Shown: piece after piece, positions 35,176-44,257 of the stretch
How positions within the stretch are numbered: the first letter of the stretch is position 1
Layout: each line of letters opens with the position of its first letter
From: Paracoccus saliphilus
GTDB taxonomy: Bacteria > Pseudomonadota > Alphaproteobacteria > Rhodobacterales > Rhodobacteraceae
DNA length: 64,000 nucleotides
Direction of reading: 5' to 3'
Assembly: GCF_028553805.1 (NCBI RefSeq)
Contig: NZ_CP067140.1
Span: 4,091,001 to 4,155,000, forward strand
Translations under genes and position numbers: made by a program
Notes under the pieces: generated by a model
The model's input: the letters and a program-made list of their open reading frames with translations, nothing else
Databases searched by the model: none
What the model was told of the DNA's origin: nothing

Positions 35176-35972
35176 AACCGAACGGTATCTTCGCCAAGCT
35201 ATTCTCTGTTCTGTTCGCCCTGTTCATGCTCGGTCCGATCATCGTTGTTGTGGGCGTTTCCTTCACCCCCACCGGCTATCTGGAGTTTCCGCCCAGTGGT
35301 ATCTCCTTCCGCTGGTTCCGCGAAATCCTGAACCACCCCGATTTCATCGCCGCCGGTTGGGTCAGCCTCAAGCTGGGCTTTGCCTCGGCCTGCGTCGCGA
35401 CCGTGCTGTCGCTGCCGGCGGCGCTTGCCATCGGCCGAGGCAGGTTCCGGGGGCGCGAGGCGCTGCAATCGCTGTTTCTGTCTCCGCTGATGGTGCCGAC
35501 GGTCGTTTTGGGGATAGCCTTCCTGCGTTTCCTCACGCTTGTCGGGCTGAATGGCACCTTCTTCGGGTTGATGCTGTGTCATGCGATCATCATCACTCCC
35601 TTTATCCTGCGATTGGTGCTGGCCGCGGTCATCGGGCTCGACCGGTCGGTCGAGATGGCGGCGACCTCACTGGGCGCCTCCGGCTGGACGGTGTTTCGCC
35701 GCATCACCTTGCCGGCAATCATACCGGGTGTGATCGGCGGTTGGGTGCTCGCCTTCATCACCAGTTTTGACGAACTCACCGTCACGGTATTCATCGTCGA
35801 TCCCTCGACAACCACCCTGCCCGTCCGGCTCTTTTCCCATATCTCGCAGACCACGGACCCGCTCGTGGCGTCGATTTCCACCGTCGCCATTCTCTTCACG
35901 GTCGTCCTGATGCTGTTTGTCGACCGCCTCTATGGTCTGGACCGTCTGCTGATTGGAGAGGGAAAACGATGA
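35172..35972 (+). CDS. ABC transporter permease, PotC type
   Basis: 266 aa, six hydrophobic segments. EAA loop SVEMAATSLGASGWTVFRRI then TLPAIIPGVIGGWVLAFITS, and the PotC-like end FDELTVTVFIVDPSTTTLPV. Second half of the permease pair. Its stop overlaps the ATG of the dehydrogenase beta subunit, showing that transport and oxidation are one transcription unit. Confidence 0.88.
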   Translation: MKPNGIFAKLFSVLFALFMLGPIIVVVGVSFTPTGYLEFPPSGISFRWFREILNHPDFIAAGWVSLKLGFASACVATVLSLPAALAIGRGRFRGREALQSLFLSPLMVPTVVLGIAFLRFLTLVGLNGTFFGLMLCHAIIITPFILRLVLAAVIGLDRSVEMAATSLGASGWTVFRRITLPAIIPGVIGGWVLAFITSFDELTVTVFIVDPSTTTLPVRLFSHISQTTDPLVASISTVAILFTVVLMLFVDRLYGLDRLLIGEGKR

Positions 35973-37087
35973 ATAACAATTCCATCACCTCCGATGTGCT
36001 CGTGGTAGGAGGTGGTCTGGTCGGGGCGGCGATCGCATGGGGGCTGCTGGATCGGGGGCTGACGGTAACCGTTCTTGACGAAGGCGATATCGCGCTGCGG
36101 GCGTCGCGCGGGAATTTCGGGCTGGTCTGGGTCCAGTCCAAGGGCGACAAGATGCATGAATATGCCCGCTGGACACGCCGATCCGCCGATCTCTGGCCCG
36201 ATTTCGCCGAACATCTCGCCGAGGAAACCGGTATTTCCCCCAGCTACGAGAAACCCGGCGGCCTGCATTTCATCCTTTCCGAAGAAGAGGACAGGCGGGT
36301 CCACGCCCAGCACCAGCGAATGCACAATGTCAACGGAGAGCGCGGTTACGGAGCCGAGATGCTGGATCGACGACAACTCGACGAGTTGGTGCCCGGTTTG
36401 GGACCGGAAGTGATCTCGGGTTCCTACTGCAAGCATGACGGCCACGCCAATCCGCTGTTACTGCTGCGCGCATTGCACAGGGGCCTCGGTCTCCGCGGCG
36501 GCCGCTATATCCCCGATGGGCGAGTGGAAACGCTCGAACGGGACGGCGACGGCTTCAGGGCCACTACCAGTCATGGCAGCTATCTGGGCGGCAGGATCGT
36601 GCTTGCGGCGGGGCATGGCAACAAGGTGCTTGGCCCGATGCTCGGACTGGATGTTCCGATCCACCCGGAAAAGGGGGAAATTCTCGTGACCGAAAGGGTC
36701 GCACCCCTGCTGCCGATGCCGACACATGTCCTGAGACAGACCAACGAAGGCACGATCATGATCGGTGACAGCCACGAAAACACGGGCTATTCGACCGATT
36801 CCGTGACCCCGGTCATGTCCGGCATCGCGCAATATGCGATCCGCTGCTTTCCGGCCCTGAGGAACCTGCGCGTTGTCAGGTCATGGGGCGCAGTCCGCAT
36901 CCTCAGTGCGGACGGCTTCCCGGTCTATCAACAGTCCACCGATTTTTCCGGAGCCTATACGATCAATTGCCATTCGGGCGTAACCTTGGCCGCCGCGCAT
37001 GCCGGTCCGCTGGCCCGGATGATCGCCGAGGGCGAATTCGAGCCTGAAATCACCGCGTTCTCTCCCAGGAGATTCGATCATGCCTAA
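35969..37087 (+). CDS. FAD-dependent dehydrogenase beta subunit (DAO fold; HcnC / D-hydroxyproline / opine oxidase type)
   Basis: 372 aa. N-terminal FAD-binding DVLVVGGGLVGAAIAWGLLD and VTVLDEGDIALRASRGNFGL, then a C-terminal DAO catalytic region with GTIMIGDSHENTGYSTDS and INCHSGVTLAAAHAGPLAR. Together with the [2Fe-2S] and alpha subunits next door it matches three-subunit membrane-associated dehydrogenases that oxidise D-hydroxyproline, octopine/nopaline or glycine (HCN synthase). The next gene starts 8 bases before its stop. Confidence 0.83.
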   Translation: MNNNSITSDVLVVGGGLVGAAIAWGLLDRGLTVTVLDEGDIALRASRGNFGLVWVQSKGDKMHEYARWTRRSADLWPDFAEHLAEETGISPSYEKPGGLHFILSEEEDRRVHAQHQRMHNVNGERGYGAEMLDRRQLDELVPGLGPEVISGSYCKHDGHANPLLLLRALHRGLGLRGGRYIPDGRVETLERDGDGFRATTSHGSYLGGRIVLAAGHGNKVLGPMLGLDVPIHPEKGEILVTERVAPLLPMPTHVLRQTNEGTIMIGDSHENTGYSTDSVTPVMSGIAQYAIRCFPALRNLRVVRSWGAVRILSADGFPVYQQSTDFSGAYTINCHSGVTLAAAHAGPLARMIAEGEFEPEITAFSPRRFDHA

Positions 37088-37373
37088 ACGTATCGACCCC
37101 GATACCGAAACCGTCACCTTCACCTTTGAGGGGCAGATCATCAGGGCGCGGCCCGGCGACACGGTCGCATCGGCGCTTGCTGCATCGGGTATCCGGCATC
37201 TGCGAGACAGCGCGGTTTCGGGGGAGCCCAGGGGAATATTTTGCATGATGGGTGCCTGTTTCGATTGCTTGGTCGAGGTGAACGGCCAGCCGAACCGGCA
37301 GGCATGTATGACCCCGGTCTCACAAGATTTGGCCGTCAACAGACAAAACGGCGGCGTGGAGGTGAAGGTATGA
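37080..37373 (+). CDS. [2Fe-2S] small subunit of the dehydrogenase
   Basis: 97 aa. Cysteines C55, C60, C63 and C76 (GIFCMMGACFDC then RQACM) give the C-x4-C-x2-C-x12-C ferredoxin-type [2Fe-2S] pattern. N-terminal VTFTFEGQIIRARPGDTVAS is the beta-grasp start common to HcnA and SoxA-N proteins. It carries electrons between the FAD subunits. Flanked by overlapping genes for the beta and alpha subunits. Confidence 0.87.
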   Translation: MPKRIDPDTETVTFTFEGQIIRARPGDTVASALAASGIRHLRDSAVSGEPRGIFCMMGACFDCLVEVNGQPNRQACMTPVSQDLAVNRQNGGVEVKV

Positions 37374-38764
37374 CCCGGCTCAAGGATGTCGTGATCATCG
37401 GTGCGGGCCCCGCCGGCATGGCTTGCGCGGTCGAGGCGGCGGCCAAGGGTCTTTCGACCGTCGTGCTGGACGAGAACCCACAGCCGGGAGGGCAGGTTTA
37501 CCGCGCGATCGAATCCGCGTCCGAGAACCGGCTACGTGTTCTGGGTCACGATTACGCCCGTGGCCGGGAACTCGCCTCGGAATTTCGACAGTCGAGCGGT
37601 GTGGATTACCACCCGGGCAGCACCGTCTGGAATATCGGCCCCGACCGGCTGGTAGAATTTTCTCGGGACGGAAAATCCTCCGCCATCCGGGCCAGCCATC
37701 TGGTCGTGGCAACCGGCGCCATCGAGCGGCCCTGCCCACTGCCCGGCTGGACATTGCCCGGCGTCACGACCGCCGGTGCACTGCAAATTCTTCTGAAAAC
37801 CTCCGGCATCACTTACCAGGACACGGTTCTCACCGGAAGCGGCCCCCTGCTCTGGCTGCTGGCGGCACAGATGGTCGATGCGGGCTCGCCTCCGAAGGCA
37901 ATCGTCGAAACAGTGCCAAGGGGGCGCTTGTTCAATGCCCTTCCCGAACTGATGACCGCCTTGGGCGCGCGGGAATATCTTCTCAAGGGCATGTCGATGA
38001 TCCGCAAGGTAAAACGGGCCGGCGTCAGGATTCATGTTGGCGCCGACGATATCGCCATCGAGGGCAGCGGAGCGGTCAGCGCAATCCGGTTCAGATCGAA
38101 AGGGACCGAGCATCGAATTGCCACCGATGCGGTAGCGCTGCATCAGGGGGTGGTTCCCAATCAGCAGGTAACCCGGCTGCTGGGCTGCCGACATTTCTGG
38201 GACGACAGCCAGAAGTGCTTTCGCCCGAAGTTGTCCGAAGATCGCGAAACCAGCTGCGCGCATGTTTATGTCGCAGGCGATGGCGGCGGGATCGAGGGCG
38301 CGAAATCGGCAGAGATGCAGGGACGGCTCGTCGGGCTCGCCATCGCCGAAAAGGAGGGGCACGGAACCGACCCGCGCATTTCCGAACTCCGTCTGACGCT
38401 GAAGCGGGAGGCCCATGTCAGGCCCTTTCTTGAAAAGCTTTATGCCCCGTCGCGACAAATTCTGCATCCGGACGATGCCACCGTTATCTGCCGTTGCGAG
38501 GAGGTCACTGCCGGTTCGGTCAGGGAGGCCGTCACGCAGGGCGCACCCGGGCCGAACCAAGTCAAATCCTTTCTGCGAACAGGCATGGGGCCTTGCCAGG
38601 GCCGTATCTGCGGACTTGTTGTCACCTCGGTAATCTCCGAAAGCGGCGGAAAATCCCCGGATGATGTCGATTACTATCGAATCCGCCCTCCGCTGAAGCC
38701 ATTGCCGCTCGCCGAGCTCGCCGATTACTCGGCCGACATTCCGGGTTCGCGGGACACGGCATGA
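37370..38764 (+). CDS. FAD/NAD-binding alpha subunit of the dehydrogenase with C-terminal BFD-like [2Fe-2S] domain
   Basis: 464 aa from ATG 37370, which overlaps the previous stop; an earlier in-frame start would run through the small subunit. Dinucleotide-binding DVVIIGAGPAGMACAVEAAA, PGGQVYRAI, VVATGAIERPCPLPGWTLPG, and a third motif HVYVAGDGGGIEGAKSAEMQ. C-terminal ATVICRCEEVTAGSVREAV and FLRTGMGPCQGRICG form a BFD-like four-Cys cluster. Matches HcnB / opine oxidase alpha subunits. Stop overlaps the next FAD oxidase start. Confidence 0.86.
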   Translation: MTRLKDVVIIGAGPAGMACAVEAAAKGLSTVVLDENPQPGGQVYRAIESASENRLRVLGHDYARGRELASEFRQSSGVDYHPGSTVWNIGPDRLVEFSRDGKSSAIRASHLVVATGAIERPCPLPGWTLPGVTTAGALQILLKTSGITYQDTVLTGSGPLLWLLAAQMVDAGSPPKAIVETVPRGRLFNALPELMTALGAREYLLKGMSMIRKVKRAGVRIHVGADDIAIEGSGAVSAIRFRSKGTEHRIATDAVALHQGVVPNQQVTRLLGCRHFWDDSQKCFRPKLSEDRETSCAHVYVAGDGGGIEGAKSAEMQGRLVGLAIAEKEGHGTDPRISELRLTLKREAHVRPFLEKLYAPSRQILHPDDATVICRCEEVTAGSVREAVTQGAPGPNQVKSFLRTGMGPCQGRICGLVVTSVISESGGKSPDDVDYYRIRPPLKPLPLAELADYSADIPGSRDTA

Positions 38765-39903
38765 CCATCGTTCCGGCCCGGCACACGACGCCTGACCTGC
38801 TCATCATCGGCGGCGGCATCCACGGCTGCGCGGCTGCCCTTTTTGCGGCAAAGCGCGGCATGTCCGTCACCGTCATCGAAAAAGATTCCGTCGCGCGCCA
38901 TGCTTCGGGCGTGAATGCAGGAGGGGTGCGCCGTCTCGGACGGGATTTCGCGGAGGTTCCGATCTCCGTGCGCTCCATGCAGATATGGCACGACATCCCG
39001 GATCTGCTAGGCGAAGATTGCGGCTTCCAGATCGCACCACAGATCAAGCTTGCCGAGAATGAGGATGAACTGGCCAGCCTGCGCAAGCGTGCGGACGATC
39101 TGGCGATGCTGGGTTTCGAACACGAGGTCGTGCTGGACCGATCTCGCGTGCGCGAGCTGTTACCGGCGGTCGCCGATCATGTCGTGGGCGGATTGGCCTG
39201 CCTGGACGACGGTTTCGCGCAACCCTTCTGGACCACGACCGCTTTTCGGCGAAAGGCAGAGCACCTGGGCGCGGTCTTTGTCGAGGGTGTCCGGGCCGAA
39301 CGTCTCGTGCGCGAGGCAGGAGACTGGATAGTGGCGACCTCGGCGGGCAGCTACCGGGCCCCGAAAGTGCTGATCTCCTGCGGCGCCTGGTCTGGGATCC
39401 TGGCCGCGCAACTGGACGAGCCGGTGCCGGTCCATGCCATCGCGCCGCTGATGCTGGTCACGTCACGGCTCCCGGCCTTCTGCAATGCAGTGGTGGGTGC
39501 AACGGGACGCCCGCTCTCCTTCAAGCAGATGCCCAATGGCACGGTGGTCATCGGCGGCGGCCGGCGCGGCATCGCCGAGCCGGCCAGCAACCGCTCCGAG
39601 ATCCTGTTCTCGCAACTCCGGTTGACCGCCGATACCGCGATCAGCCTGTTTCCGATCATGGCCAGTGCCACGATCATCCGGACATGGTCCGGCATCGAGG
39701 GTTGCATGCCCGACGAAATACCGGTGATCGGCGCATCAAGGAAACACGAGGGGATCTTCTACTCCTTCGGCTATTCCGCCCATGGTTTTCAGCTGGGTCC
39801 GGCTGTCGGGGAGTTGATGGCCGAGCTTGCAAGCACCGGTTCTACCCAGACCGATCTCTCGAAATTCTCGATAGACCGCTTCCCCTCCAACCAATGCCAA
39901 TAA
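38761..39903 (+). CDS. FAD-dependent amine/amino-acid oxidase (DAO, sarcosine-oxidase-beta-like)
   Basis: 380 aa. PDLLIIGGGIHGCAAALFAA, ARHASGVNAGGVRRLGRDFA (the G-x-N-A-G-G-x-R pattern of sarcosine-oxidase-type enzymes), and C-terminal EIPVIGASRKHEGIFYSFGY with AHGFQLGPAVGELMAEL. A second FAD enzyme after the three-subunit dehydrogenase suggests two successive oxidations, or alternative stereoisomers of the same substrate. Its product would be an imine, matching the RidA gene that follows. Confidence 0.83.
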   Translation: MTIVPARHTTPDLLIIGGGIHGCAAALFAAKRGMSVTVIEKDSVARHASGVNAGGVRRLGRDFAEVPISVRSMQIWHDIPDLLGEDCGFQIAPQIKLAENEDELASLRKRADDLAMLGFEHEVVLDRSRVRELLPAVADHVVGGLACLDDGFAQPFWTTTAFRRKAEHLGAVFVEGVRAERLVREAGDWIVATSAGSYRAPKVLISCGAWSGILAAQLDEPVPVHAIAPLMLVTSRLPAFCNAVVGATGRPLSFKQMPNGTVVIGGGRRGIAEPASNRSEILFSQLRLTADTAISLFPIMASATIIRTWSGIEGCMPDEIPVIGASRKHEGIFYSFGYSAHGFQLGPAVGELMAELASTGSTQTDLSKFSIDRFPSNQCQ

Positions 39904-39913
39904 GGAGACAGGC

Positions 39914-40258
39914 ATGATCAAGCGCTACGTACAAACCAAAATCAATCATCGCGTCGTCGAAGCCGCAGGTATCCTGCATTTCGGCGGGCTGATCGCCGAT
40001 GATCTGTCTCTGGATATGAAAGGCCAGACAGCGCAGGTCTGCCAGAAGATCGACAAGCTTCTGGAAGAGGTCGGCTCCTCGAAGGAGCAGTTGATCACGG
40101 CGATGATCTACATCGCGGATTTCTCACAAAAAGACGGCATGAACGAAGCCTGGCTGGAATGGCTCCCGGCCGAGCATTTACCTACCCGCGCCACAATCGG
40201 CGTCGCGGAACTGGGTAAGGATGTGCTGATCGAAGTGGTAGTCAGCGCCGCCCGCTGA
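39914..40258 (+). CDS. RidA-family reactive imine/enamine deaminase
   Basis: 114 aa with AAGGAGACAG upstream. YjgF/RidA features: VVEAAGILHFGGLIADDLSL, VCQKIDKLLEEVGSSKEQLI, MIYIADFSQKDGMNEAWLEW, and PTRATIGVAELGKDVLIEV with the catalytic Arg in PTRATI and Glu in IEV. Slightly shorter than the usual ~125 aa at the N-terminus. It would hydrolyse the imine released by the FAD oxidases. Confidence 0.88.
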   Translation: MIKRYVQTKINHRVVEAAGILHFGGLIADDLSLDMKGQTAQVCQKIDKLLEEVGSSKEQLITAMIYIADFSQKDGMNEAWLEWLPAEHLPTRATIGVAELGKDVLIEVVVSAAR

Positions 40259-40532
40259 GCATTCCCGGGAAGACGGCGCCGCCCGATTCTTCAGGATTTC
40301 TGCAAGGCCGGGTCAGATGGCTGTTCCTCCGACGTCGCACGACTGGCCAGTCGATTTCAACGGCGCTGCAAGGTGATATCCTGCCCAGTTCCAGAAAATC
40401 GCTTGGCAATCCCGGCCGGAAGCTTGAAGATCGCATCCTGAGGCCCGGCAGCCCCTGTGCGGCCCGCCCCCGGACTCAACATCTCTGTTCCGCGCCGTCT
40501 CCGATGATGGTCAGTCTAGGAGAGAACAAGAC
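40259..40532. other. Intergenic gap before the gamma-glutamyltransferase gene
   Basis: About 270 bases with no gene. The ribosome site AGGAGAGAAC (40518-40527) precedes ATG 40533. Without overlap to RidA, the ggt-like gene probably has its own promoter here, but none was recognised. Confidence 0.35.
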
Positions 40533-42200
40533 ATGATCGAAGCAAGACCCGCCCTCCCCTTTCTCTGCCGAAAAGCCCCCGCGCAAGGGGCCGGGGGCGT
40601 GGTGGTGACCAACCATCCGCTCGGTTCTTCTGCCGGGCACGAGATGCTAGCTGCCGGAGGAAATGCGGTCGATGCCGCGGTAGCCTCGTTGCTGGCCCTG
40701 ACAGTTGTCGAGCCGATGATGGTTGGCATCGCCGGTGGAGGTGTGGCGCATTTGCGTCTGCCGGACGGGTCGCATGTGGTATTCGACTGCCTGTCACAGG
40801 CCGCGGCCTCGGCACGTCCCGACATGTTCCGGCCAGTCGCGGACGAGTTGCCCGACTACATGGAAACCGAGGGCCGACGCAATCTGCTCGGCCCCGGCTC
40901 GGTTGCCATACCCGGCAATCTGGCCGGCTGGTGCGCCATGCAGGCGCAGCACGGCAAACTGCCATTTTCCGACGTCATCTCTCCGGCGATCCGGCTTGCG
41001 GCGGGAGGATTTCGGGTGACGCAATACCTGACCGGAACCATTCAACGCCACGCCGAGGACATGGCATCGGATCCAGAGATATCGCGTATCTTCCTCCCCG
41101 ATGGAGCGCCCGCGCAGCCGGGGCATCACCTCGTGCAGGCCGATTACGCGGAAAGCTTGGCGCTCATCGCCGATCAGGGCGCCGCCGCGTTACATGGCGG
41201 CGCGCTTGGACAGGCATTGGTCGAGCGGCTGGCCACAGGCGATGAGGATACCGGTTCGGTCACGCTTGCCGATCTGGAAAACTATCGTCCGCGCGAACGA
41301 GAAGCGATCATTGGCCGGTATCGTGGGCACGAAATTGCAGGGCCGCCGCCGCCGGCATCTTCGGGGGTGCATGTCACGCAGATGCTCAATATCCTCGAAG
41401 GCTACGATCTGGCCGGGATGGGGTTCGACAGTACCGAAAGGCTGCACCTGCTGGCCGAAGTGATCCGCATCGGTTTCGAGGATCGCCGCGCGGCCTCGGG
41501 AGACCCGGATTTCGTCGATATTCCGGTAGAGAAGTTCATATCGAAGGATTATGCCACAGACTGCCGTATGCGGATTCGCGAAACCGGCACTGCGCATCAA
41601 CTTGCCCCCAACCGTGAAAGCCAGAACACCACGCATGTCACCGTGGCTGATCGCGACGGCCTGATTGTTTCGGCCACGCATACGATCAATGGGCTGTTCG
41701 GCGCGCGTTTCATGGTTCCCGGCACCGGGATCATCCCCAACAACTACATGTATAATTTCGACCCGCATCCGGGCAAAGCACTCTCCATCGCGCCCGGCAA
41801 GCGCGTTCCGACCTCGATGGCACCGATGATCGTGCTAAAAGGCGGCAGGCCATGCTTTGCACTCGGCCTGCCCGGTGCATTACGTATCTTTCCCTCGGCG
41901 CTGCAGGCCATCGTCAACCTGATCGATCACGGAATGACGCTCCAGCAAGCCGTGGAAGCCCCGAGGGTCTGGACCGAGGGCGCGCATGTCGAACTCGAAC
42001 CCGACTACGCGCATCATGCGGCAGCACTCGAAAAGATGGGCCATGACATCCGCCTGGTGCCGCATATCGGGGGCGGCATGAACGCCATCGCCTTTGCCCC
42101 CGACGGAGAGATGACCGGCGCGGCATGCTGGCGTGCGGACGGAACGGTTTCCGCGCTTGGCGGGGGGCTGGCCGAAGAGGGGGTTTCTTTCCATATCTGA
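40533..42200 (+). CDS. Gamma-glutamyltransferase-family Ntn hydrolase, no signal peptide
   Basis: 555 aa. Large-subunit motifs GGVVVTNHPLGSSAGHEMLA, AAGGNAVDAAVASLLALTVV, GSVAIPGNLAGWCAMQ, and the autoprocessing nucleophile in NTTHVTVADRDGLIVSATHT (T366). Small-subunit oxyanion region FGARFMVPGTGIIPNNYMYN and substrate-loop GKRVPTSMAPMIVLKGGRP. Typical bacterial GGTs are exported, but here the protein begins MIEARPALPFLCRKAPAQGA with no hydrophobic leader, so it probably acts in the cytosol. It may process a gamma-glutamyl intermediate, linking to the gamma-glutamyl ligase operon upstream. Substrate unknown. Confidence 0.87.
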   Translation: MIEARPALPFLCRKAPAQGAGGVVVTNHPLGSSAGHEMLAAGGNAVDAAVASLLALTVVEPMMVGIAGGGVAHLRLPDGSHVVFDCLSQAAASARPDMFRPVADELPDYMETEGRRNLLGPGSVAIPGNLAGWCAMQAQHGKLPFSDVISPAIRLAAGGFRVTQYLTGTIQRHAEDMASDPEISRIFLPDGAPAQPGHHLVQADYAESLALIADQGAAALHGGALGQALVERLATGDEDTGSVTLADLENYRPREREAIIGRYRGHEIAGPPPPASSGVHVTQMLNILEGYDLAGMGFDSTERLHLLAEVIRIGFEDRRAASGDPDFVDIPVEKFISKDYATDCRMRIRETGTAHQLAPNRESQNTTHVTVADRDGLIVSATHTINGLFGARFMVPGTGIIPNNYMYNFDPHPGKALSIAPGKRVPTSMAPMIVLKGGRPCFALGLPGALRIFPSALQAIVNLIDHGMTLQQAVEAPRVWTEGAHVELEPDYAHHAAALEKMGHDIRLVPHIGGGMNAIAFAPDGEMTGAACWRADGTVSALGGGLAEEGVSFHI

Positions 42201-42268
42201 CCTGACCGACAGGGCCGGTTTTGGGCTGCTCCGGAGAATGTAACCCGAAGAATTCAGGATGAACCCAG

Positions 42269-43000
42269 ATGACACAGAAGACGTTATTGCTGACCGGTGC
42301 AAGCCGCGGCATCGGGCATGCGACGGTCAAGGTATTTCAAGCGGCCGGGTGGCGCGTACTGACGGTTTCGCGCACCGCCTTCGACTCGCGCTGCCCTTGG
42401 CACGGCGGCGCCACCGATCATTTCCAGAGCGATCTATCCGACCCGGCGGCCCGCAAGGACCTGGCGGCGCGGGTGCGCGCAACGCTGGGCGATACCGGGC
42501 TGCATGCCATCGTGAACAATGCCGGCATCTCGCCCAAGGGCGAGAACGGCGATCGAATGGGAGTGACCGCAAGCAGCGACGAGTTGTGGCAGCAGGTGCT
42601 GGCGGTCAATCTTGTGGGGCCAGCGGCACTGATGCGTGACCTGCTCCCTGAACTGCAACAGGGTCGAGGCGCGGTGGTCAACCTGGGCTCGATCGTGGGT
42701 TCACGGGTGCATCCCTTCGCAGGGGTGGCCTATGCCTGCTCCAAGGCCGCGCTTGCCGCCCTGACCCGCGAGGCCGCCGCCGAACTCGGCCCGCGCGGCA
42801 TCCGCGTGAACATGGTCACACCGGGTGAGATCGACACAGAGATCCTGTCTCCCGGCACCGAGGAAATGGCGCGGATCATCCCGCTCCGAAGGCTCGGCAC
42901 ACCCGACGAGGTGGCGCGGGTCGTTCTGTTTCTCTGCTCGGAGCAAGCGTCCTATGTGAACGGCGCCGCGATCGACGTGAATGGCGGCCAGCATGCCTGA
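42269..43000 (+). CDS. SDR-family oxidoreductase (FabG-like)
   Basis: 243 aa. Rossmann motif LLTGASRGIGHATVKVFQAA, NNAG in HAIVNNAGISPKGENGD, catalytic Ser in LGSIVGSR and Tyr-x-x-x-Lys in YACSKAALAAL, and the C-terminal ASYVNGAAIDVNGGQ. Probably oxidises or reduces an intermediate of the adjacent catabolic operon; the substrate cannot be told. Confidence 0.86.
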   Translation: MTQKTLLLTGASRGIGHATVKVFQAAGWRVLTVSRTAFDSRCPWHGGATDHFQSDLSDPAARKDLAARVRATLGDTGLHAIVNNAGISPKGENGDRMGVTASSDELWQQVLAVNLVGPAALMRDLLPELQQGRGAVVNLGSIVGSRVHPFAGVAYACSKAALAALTREAAAELGPRGIRVNMVTPGEIDTEILSPGTEEMARIIPLRRLGTPDEVARVVLFLCSEQASYVNGAAIDVNGGQHA

Positions 43001-43286
43001 TCACCAGGGCCGCGCCACAATAGCCCGGCCCGATCCCTGCACGAAACGTCGCAGCCCTACTTTTCCATTCAAGTATTCCAGGCGCACCAGCTGGTGCAGC
43101 ATGGTTTCGAGAATTTGCCAGAGACAAGCCCCCCCTCCGGCTCATCACCGGGTGCAAGAAGTGTCTGTCTCCCTCGGAGCCACTCGACAGCATTTCGACA
43201 TCCCGTTGAAATACGGAAGTTCTGCAGCTTGTTGTTTAAACGCATTTCCGGTTCTAAGGGCGGTCCCCACTTCTACTGAAAATACT
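43001..43286. other. Convergent gap with a 14-bp palindrome
   Basis: About 285 bases between convergent genes. The perfect palindrome GCACCAGCTGGTGC at 43084-43097 lacks a following T-run, so it is either an operator or an imperfect terminator. No gene seen. Confidence 0.4.
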
Positions 43287-44219
43287 TCAATAGCCACGTG
43301 TCGTATCCGCGAGATCGGCGCAAGTTCCGGTTTCATCGAAGGCTTTCAGATTGGCCGCGATCAGCCGCCCGCCGGTGACCGCGTCGATCTGCGAGGCCAC
43401 ATGCGGTGTTATCGTGATCGCAGGATGATCCCAGAACGGATGATCCGCAGGCAGCGGTTCCTGATGAAATACATCCAGCGTCGCCTGTTTGATCCGGCCG
43501 CTATCCAGCGCCGCCAGCAAGTCCTCGTCGACAAGGTGCGGACCTCGCGCGCAGTTGATCACGCAGGCCCCCATGGCCAATTTCGAGAACAGTCCGGCAT
43601 TCAGGATTCCCCGTGTCTGGTCGGTAAGGGGCAACAGGTTCACAAGGATCTCGCAATCCGACAGGAACCTGTCGAGCTGATCGCTTCCGGCGAAGGTTTC
43701 GACATCGTCGATGGTCTTGGACGACCTGGACCAGCCCCTTGTCGTGAAACCAAGCCCCGCAAGTGTCCTTGCCGCCGCTTCGCCAAGATTGCCCAATCCC
43801 ATCACTCCGACGATCCGCCGGGGCGCGACGGGCACCACGATGGCATGCCAATCTCGCTCGGCCTGCGCCTGCAGCTGGCGCGGCATGTCGCGGTGATGGC
43901 GCAGCACATGCAGCGCCACGTACTCGCGCATCCGCTGCGTGAGATCTGCGCCCACGGTCCGGATGACGGGCACGCCCTGCGGCAGATCACCATCGGCCAG
44001 CACATGGTCGATCCCCGCCCCGATGGATACGATGGCTTCAAGGTTCGGAAAGCGCGCCAGATCTCCGGAACGCGGACGCCAAACGACGGCATATCGCACC
44101 GAGGCCGGGTCTTCGATCGTGTCCAAAGCCGCTATTGTCCATCCAGGAAGCAGACTCTGCAACATTTCGACCCACCAATCGGTCTTGTCCTTGAGGGGAA
44201 GGTAAACGGCAATGGTCAT
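43287..44219 (-). CDS. D-2-hydroxyacid dehydrogenase (GhrA-type glyoxylate/hydroxypyruvate reductase)
   Basis: 310 aa. NAD(P) motif VMGLGNLGEAAARTLAGLGF with following RGWSRSSK (phosphate-binding Arg/Ser/Lys suggests NADPH), catalytic Arg region VINCARGPHLVDEDLL, Glu in LDVFHQEPLPADHPFWDHP and His in TITPHVASQIDA. Reduces glyoxylate or hydroxypyruvate-like 2-oxoacids. Divergent from a LysR gene only 38 bases away, so probably under its control. Confidence 0.88.
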   Translation of the reverse strand: MTIAVYLPLKDKTDWWVEMLQSLLPGWTIAALDTIEDPASVRYAVVWRPRSGDLARFPNLEAIVSIGAGIDHVLADGDLPQGVPVIRTVGADLTQRMREYVALHVLRHHRDMPRQLQAQAERDWHAIVVPVAPRRIVGVMGLGNLGEAAARTLAGLGFTTRGWSRSSKTIDDVETFAGSDQLDRFLSDCEILVNLLPLTDQTRGILNAGLFSKLAMGACVINCARGPHLVDEDLLAALDSGRIKQATLDVFHQEPLPADHPFWDHPAITITPHVASQIDAVTGGRLIAANLKAFDETGTCADLADTTRGY

Positions 44220-44257
44220 GTGATCTCCTTCTTGTCATTTGGTCTATCGGAGAAGCG

